Assembly: GCA_024180945.1 (NCBI GenBank)
Contig: JAKSGN010000022.1
Coordinates: 1,302,001-1,366,000 of the forward strand
Direction: 5' to 3'
Length of the DNA stretch: 64,000 bases
DNA from: Macrophomina tecta
Taxonomy: Eukaryota > Ascomycota > Dothideomycetes > Botryosphaeriales > Botryosphaeriaceae
The number at the start of each line of letters is the position of its first letter. Position 1 is the stretch's first letter. Below are positions 60,301 through 64,000 of this stretch, one piece after another. The position numbers and the translations under genes were made by a program. Below the pieces are notes generated by a model, which saw only the letters and a list, made by a program, of their open reading frames with translations, searched no databases and was not told the origin of the DNA.

Positions 60301-61510
60301 TGCTGATTACTCTACCTAGGAAGTTTAACTCCGTGTTCTACTGTAGTGAACGAAAAACATAATAACATTACCTTATTAAACCCCAACCGCTGTAGTGCGC
60401 CGGTCCACAGAGAATTGCTCGGGGACATTAGCCCACGTGTGTAGTTGTATGATTCTCTTTGTTCCGCGGTTTGTGTACGTGTAGTTCTGCTACAGATAAA
60501 GGCCCTTTCTTTACCCATCCAGACCTCTGAAAAAGCAATCTTGTAAGACTTAGAGAGATCTGCAGACACCGTCTATCTGTCTTTAAGCCGGCACCATTGC
60601 GCCGTCTCCTATTTTCTCTGAATTCCCCTTCGTCTCGTCGTCCTTCGCCGCAAACGACCGTAATAAACTGGTCCCGTTTAGCGTCAATGACAGCAGCGCG
60701 TCCGACGGGCAATTGGCTGTCTTCCTGCCGGATGCCATCGATCTCTCGACCCCGGCAGTGCCGATGCCGTTGTTCCCTGCCGCACTGCGGCTGCTGTCTG
60801 GGGCTCCGCCACTGTCAGATAATTCGATGTGGCCAGTGTTGTTGGACCGCGGCTTCTGTAAAATGATGCATGGTTGCTGCTGTTGCTGTGGTCGTTGAGC
60901 TACCTAAAGAGGTGGGCGGTGCTGAATCACGCCCGGGAGCAAAACCTTCCTTGGCGTAGAAGTGGAGCGCCGGGTTGCAGGCGCACAGGATGCCCAGATG
61001 CGTCTCGACCAGGGAAAGAATCAGCCGTGCCGGGTGCCATAGGGGAACTGAGCTGCCTGCCATGCAAAAACGAGCTCTAAGGGAGGTCTCGTCGATTGGA
61101 TCAGGATCCTACTAGATGGTCCAGACCCCGCTCTTCGAAATGGCGAAGCTTGGACAAGGGGTAATGAAGAAGCCTGGCGCCATGCTGGTGAATGTTAAAG
61201 AATTGATTGTACTTTTAGTGTTGAGATGCGTCAAGATATTTGATGGTATGGGAAAAGCGGCGGCCAGTGGCGGGACGCAGGCTTGGTTCAACGAGTTTTG
61301 CTAGTCAAGGCAGGATTGGGTTAGTAACGAAGCTTTTATTAGATACTCAGCAAGCCGGGTTTCCGGGATGGTCGGCTAAGAATATGGTAATAAATTTTAG
61401 TTAATCTGGATCTATCATTATCTAGGCCTTGTATCCGCGCCGTGGACTTCTGTTAGAATATATGGCATCTTAGCCCGCACTAGTAATAGTTGTAATGAGC
61501 GGGCCTCTGC
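57339..61510. other. AT-rich accessory intergenic region
   Basis: About 4.2 kb without a supported gene. It holds a T18 run (58169-58186), a CCTT microsatellite (about 59,162-59,178) and AT-rich stretches at 58.5-58.6 and 59.9-60.3 kb. CpA/TpG are common, so RIP is weak or absent. Around 59,300-59,512 the order TATAAAGG, pyrimidine tract, then CCATAACA followed by CTTT resembles an LTR end, but no second end was found. A coding-like fragment lies at 60586-60897. The hAT element begins at 61511. Confidence 0.5.
60586..60897 (+). pseudogene. Coding-like fragment without start codon
   Basis: A frame of about 100 codons with protein-like composition, including PFVSSSFAANDRNKLVPFSV and LPDAIDLSTPAVPMPLFPAA, and ending in a Cys run. 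A stop codon lies just upstream and there is no ATG until late in the frame. It may be an exon or remnant of a lost gene. I recognise no family. Confidence 0.25.
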
Positions 61511-61640
61511 CAGGGTGGCAATCAATTCAATCAACGTCAATATCGGGTCCAGATTGATTGATTGATAGGATTTTCCAATAAGGTCAAATTGATTGATCAA
61601 TAAGGTGTTGATATTGATTGAATTGAATTGATTGACACAC
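61511..61640. repeat. hAT terminal inverted repeat and subterminal repeat cluster
   Basis: The tip CAGGGTGGCAATCAATTCAA is followed by clustered ATTGATTG, GATTGATTGATTGATAGG, ATTGATTGATCAAT and ATTGATTGAATTGAATTGAT motifs. Some are inverted relative to each other. Only one end is visible, so the exact inverted-repeat length cannot be set. Confidence 0.7.
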
Positions 61641-61747
61641 GGTTCACGTAGCAAAATCTCGTGATGCTTGGCATAGTGTTGAGATTGATAGCCATACAAT
61701 CTAGCTAACTCTTGCTAGCTATAGCTACTCCCGCGTGTATAGAGTCC

Positions 61748-63994
61748 TCAACTTCTTTCAATGATGCCTTCTGCGTTCCATGAGCGTAGTATCTGCCCAA
61801 CTGCTATAGTATTGGCCTCCAGCCTATTGCGCAATGGCGTCACCATTTGTCCTGCCAAACTGAATATCCTCTCCACCTCTGCCGACATTGCCGGTATAGA
61901 AAAGAGGTCCAGAGCCATACGTGATAGGCGGGGGTATTGCTGGCGGCGTAGTATCCAGTAATCAACTGGATTGGTGACTGCGTCATCTGTAGGAGAGGTA
62001 TCGAGCTGCCAGTAGGTGTACTCATCCTCGGTCAGATCTAGATGCTTGGTCCTCCTGGAGGCAGCAAGCCAGCTGTCAAATTCGCTGAGATGTTCGCGTT
62101 TACGCTTCTGCGGTAGCTGTGGGTCCTCAGCAATAGCAATTGACTGATACTCATCCTTCCAGAGCTTTAGAACAGCTGCCTTTGCCTTCTTGATCCAGCT
62201 CTTCTTGAATGCCCACTGATCCTCAATCCACTCCCAGCGGTAGGCAGGGTGAAGGGCGCAAGCTGCGACGTAAGCTGGAGTATCATCAAGGAGCTGATAG
62301 TACTCATCTAGCTTAGCCCACCCCAAATTGATGTTCACCTTGAAGTGAGAGTCAGGATACTGATCTGTGCGGATCTTGACCTCCTCCAGCTTGTTCAACA
62401 GGTACTCCATGCATGGAAGGACTTCCCATAAGCCGCCAAACCTACCACTAGTTGGGTTGGCTTGTAGCCTGATTGTGACTTCATGAAAAGGCTTCAAGAT
62501 GGAGTGATATTCAGCAAGAGTTGCCCAATCATCTGAGGTTAGATAATCATCCACGATTGCCGGCTTGTTCTTTGTCTTAGCTGGCATTGGCTGAGTCCTA
62601 CTAGCAGTGCGAGGCTTGACGTATTTATCCCATTCTTGAACTTCGTGGAGGACGAGGGCGTCAATGACTGACTGTAGCTTGATTGCGCGCTCAATCATGG
62701 CGGAGGTAGAGTTCCATCGTGTCGCATTATCTTCTATAACCTCGTAGGTAGGGCCGTTTTCGCCAGTCAACGCTTGCTCGTTCCGCTGAAGTTGGTGCAG
62801 TCTCTGATAGACAAGGTTTGAGCGCTGAATCCAGTGGACGATATTGTGAAGCTTGCCGATAGGGCCCTTCTTGCGCCAGAGTAGGAGCTCAGCGAGTAGC
62901 TCCTTTGGCTGAGCGCAGTCGTTCTCGAACGCGTCAGCTTCCTTGCCAAAGAGGATCTGGCGGACTACCAGGTTTATGATATGGCCAATGCAGCGCAAGC
63001 GGCGGTGCTTGTGATTGAAGCCAAACTCTTCAGCTAGCGCGTCCATGCACGTGTCGTTGTTTGACGCGTTATCCGTGACAAAGTAGCCAAGTTGCCCTCC
63101 AATGCCCCATTCCATAATTATCTGGGCTACCTCTTCCGCAAGGCTGTCACCAGTATGCCGTCCTTCGGCGTGTGGGAGGCCAATAAGGAACTTGCGAAGC
63201 GTGCCAGAGAACGTAAGGAAGAAGACGTTAATACCGAGTAGAGAGAGGTGATTACACGACGTCCAGCCGTCAAAGGCAAGGTGTATAAGGCCAGGTGAGC
63301 TCTGAAGAAGCTCAGCAACGATCCCTTTATGGCGGTTGAATTCATCAAGTAGCCATTTACGAACAGTAGAGTGTGTTGGAAGGCTGCCAGTAGACGTTAC
63401 TGCAGGATTCAAATAGCTAAGAACGCGCCTGAATCTCTCGCTTTCAAGCTTGCGGAAAGGAATGTTATCGGATGAGACCCAATCAGTGAGTAGTTGCTGG
63501 AAGTACGCCGGATTGAATGATGTGACAAGGCGATTGACAATAGCCTGCTCTGAAGGCCTATTCGTATCCAGTCCAAGCCGCTGAGCAACTGAAATCTTGG
63601 CCCGTTTGACGTGACGCTTCCCTGTAGGATCCTCAACCTTGTGCTCAGTCACCAGGTGCCTTGCCTGATTATCAGTGCCAGCAGCAGCGAAGCTAGCTGG
63701 TTTGTGGGCTTTCTTGTGCACGCAGTACATACAGACCCAGCGGGTACGCCCTTCTACGTCCTCAATGTCATATGCGTGCTCCCAAGTCCACCCGCTGCGC
63801 TGCTTTGACTCTGTGACATGATATCCACGGAATTTCTGCCATGGGAAGTACTCCCACCCTTCGCGTACAGGTCCTCGGCCATCAACGGCAAGATTGGTGG
63901 GTTGCGCAGGATCTGAGTCCTGTTGAGAGGAAAAGAGGCTAGTGGGCGCGCTAGAGAGGCTTAAAACAGAGTGTTGATCGTTGCTAGAGTCCAT
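61748..63994 (-). CDS. hAT-family transposase, complete ORF
   Basis: A single uninterrupted ORF of 748 residues for a cut-and-paste transposase. A BED-type zinc finger has C88, C91, H113 and H118. The RNase H-like catalytic core has D242 in LAFDGWTS and D308 in YFVTDNASNND. The insertion domain and the dimerisation region at the C-terminus (hATC, about 660-735) follow, with SAEVERIFSLAG giving the conserved acidic E706/E708 region. A Gln/Lys-rich QKRKRE patch near 630-640 could be a nuclear signal. Length and motif order are those of full-length fungal hAT enzymes. No stop, frameshift or RIP signature is seen, in contrast to the retrotransposons 10 kb away. It may be functional; activity cannot be judged from sequence. 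Confidence 0.92.
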   Translation of the reverse strand: MDSSNDQHSVLSLSSAPTSLFSSQQDSDPAQPTNLAVDGRGPVREGWEYFPWQKFRGYHVTESKQRSGWTWEHAYDIEDVEGRTRWVCMYCVHKKAHKPASFAAAGTDNQARHLVTEHKVEDPTGKRHVKRAKISVAQRLGLDTNRPSEQAIVNRLVTSFNPAYFQQLLTDWVSSDNIPFRKLESERFRRVLSYLNPAVTSTGSLPTHSTVRKWLLDEFNRHKGIVAELLQSSPGLIHLAFDGWTSCNHLSLLGINVFFLTFSGTLRKFLIGLPHAEGRHTGDSLAEEVAQIIMEWGIGGQLGYFVTDNASNNDTCMDALAEEFGFNHKHRRLRCIGHIINLVVRQILFGKEADAFENDCAQPKELLAELLLWRKKGPIGKLHNIVHWIQRSNLVYQRLHQLQRNEQALTGENGPTYEVIEDNATRWNSTSAMIERAIKLQSVIDALVLHEVQEWDKYVKPRTASRTQPMPAKTKNKPAIVDDYLTSDDWATLAEYHSILKPFHEVTIRLQANPTSGRFGGLWEVLPCMEYLLNKLEEVKIRTDQYPDSHFKVNINLGWAKLDEYYQLLDDTPAYVAACALHPAYRWEWIEDQWAFKKSWIKKAKAAVLKLWKDEYQSIAIAEDPQLPQKRKREHLSEFDSWLAASRRTKHLDLTEDEYTYWQLDTSPTDDAVTNPVDYWILRRQQYPRLSRMALDLFSIPAMSAEVERIFSLAGQMVTPLRNRLEANTIAVGQILRSWNAEGIIERS

Positions 63995-64000
63995 CTTGAT

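Larger units (their letters stand above)
61511..64000 (-). mobile_element. hAT DNA transposon, right end beyond the window
   Basis: The plus-strand left end is CAGGGTGGCAATCAATTC, matching the CAGGG-type tips of hAT terminal inverted repeats. The eight bases before it, GCCTCTGC (61503-61510), are the candidate target duplication (hAT elements make 8 bp). Subterminal ATTGATTG/CAATCAAT words repeat in both orientations from 61519 to about 61640, as expected for transposase-binding subterminal repeats. The transposase stop codon lies 237 bp from this tip. The other terminus is outside the window. Confidence 0.82.

Noticed and set aside
1..64000. tRNA, rRNA, CRISPR arrays or bacterial-type operons
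   Set aside because: No cloverleaf with A and B boxes, rRNA sequence or spaced direct-repeat array was seen by eye; the gene structure is eukaryotic throughout.

Overview
This window looks like nuclear DNA of a filamentous ascomycete (Pezizomycotina). I lean towards Dothideomycetes, but the class is a guess. The reasons are short introns of about 44-140 bp with GTRNGT donors and CTAAC-type branch points, a Zn2Cys6 regulator, compact housekeeping genes, and a block of retrotransposons saturated with repeat-induced point mutation (RIP).

Layout. 1-21.6 kb is gene-bearing and of normal composition. In order it holds: a possible leftover of an MFS transporter N-terminus; a five-exon Zn2Cys6 transcription factor (minus strand); about 4.3 kb with no supported gene; a secreted HNH-type (DUF1524-like) nuclease; cytosolic asparaginyl-tRNA synthetase; the RNA polymerase II CTD phosphatase FCP1; an F-box protein with a histidine run; and an LCP5/neuroguidin-like U3 snoRNP protein. 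The last four are housekeeping genes on the same strand, each with its own 5' and 3' flanks. They are neighbours, not an operon.

21.6-52.4 kb is a nest of LTR retrotransposons four insertions deep. A minus-strand Copia element (3' LTR 21638-21845) is split inside its reverse transcriptase by a minus-strand chromodomain Gypsy, here Gypsy-1a (23390-47361). Gypsy-1a is split by a plus-strand Gypsy of another family, Gypsy-2 (24791-39763). Gypsy-2 carries in its own 3' LTR a second Gypsy-1 copy, Gypsy-1b (31388-39731). A solo Gypsy-1 LTR (44500-45277) also sits inside Gypsy-1a. On the right flank are an almost unmutated LTR of the same broad family (49726-50468) and a gag plus LTR remnant of a third Gypsy (about 50469-52420). 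CpA and TpG are almost absent from most of the block, while CpG survives, so all retrotransposon genes are riddled with TAA/TAG stops.

52.4-64 kb is an accessory, AT-leaning region. It has one intact three-exon gene for a multi-pass membrane protein (56017-57338), a few gene-like fragments, and at the right edge a hAT DNA transposon. The hAT has a complete, unmutated 748-residue transposase ORF and a visible left terminus at 61511; its other end lies beyond the window.

All splice models, target-site duplications and element boundaries were read by eye. The most interesting items are the reconstructable nesting order with graded RIP load, a conserved antisense reading frame in the 3' part of both Gypsy-1 copies, a non-standard priming-site sequence shared by three Gypsy families, and the intact hAT element.
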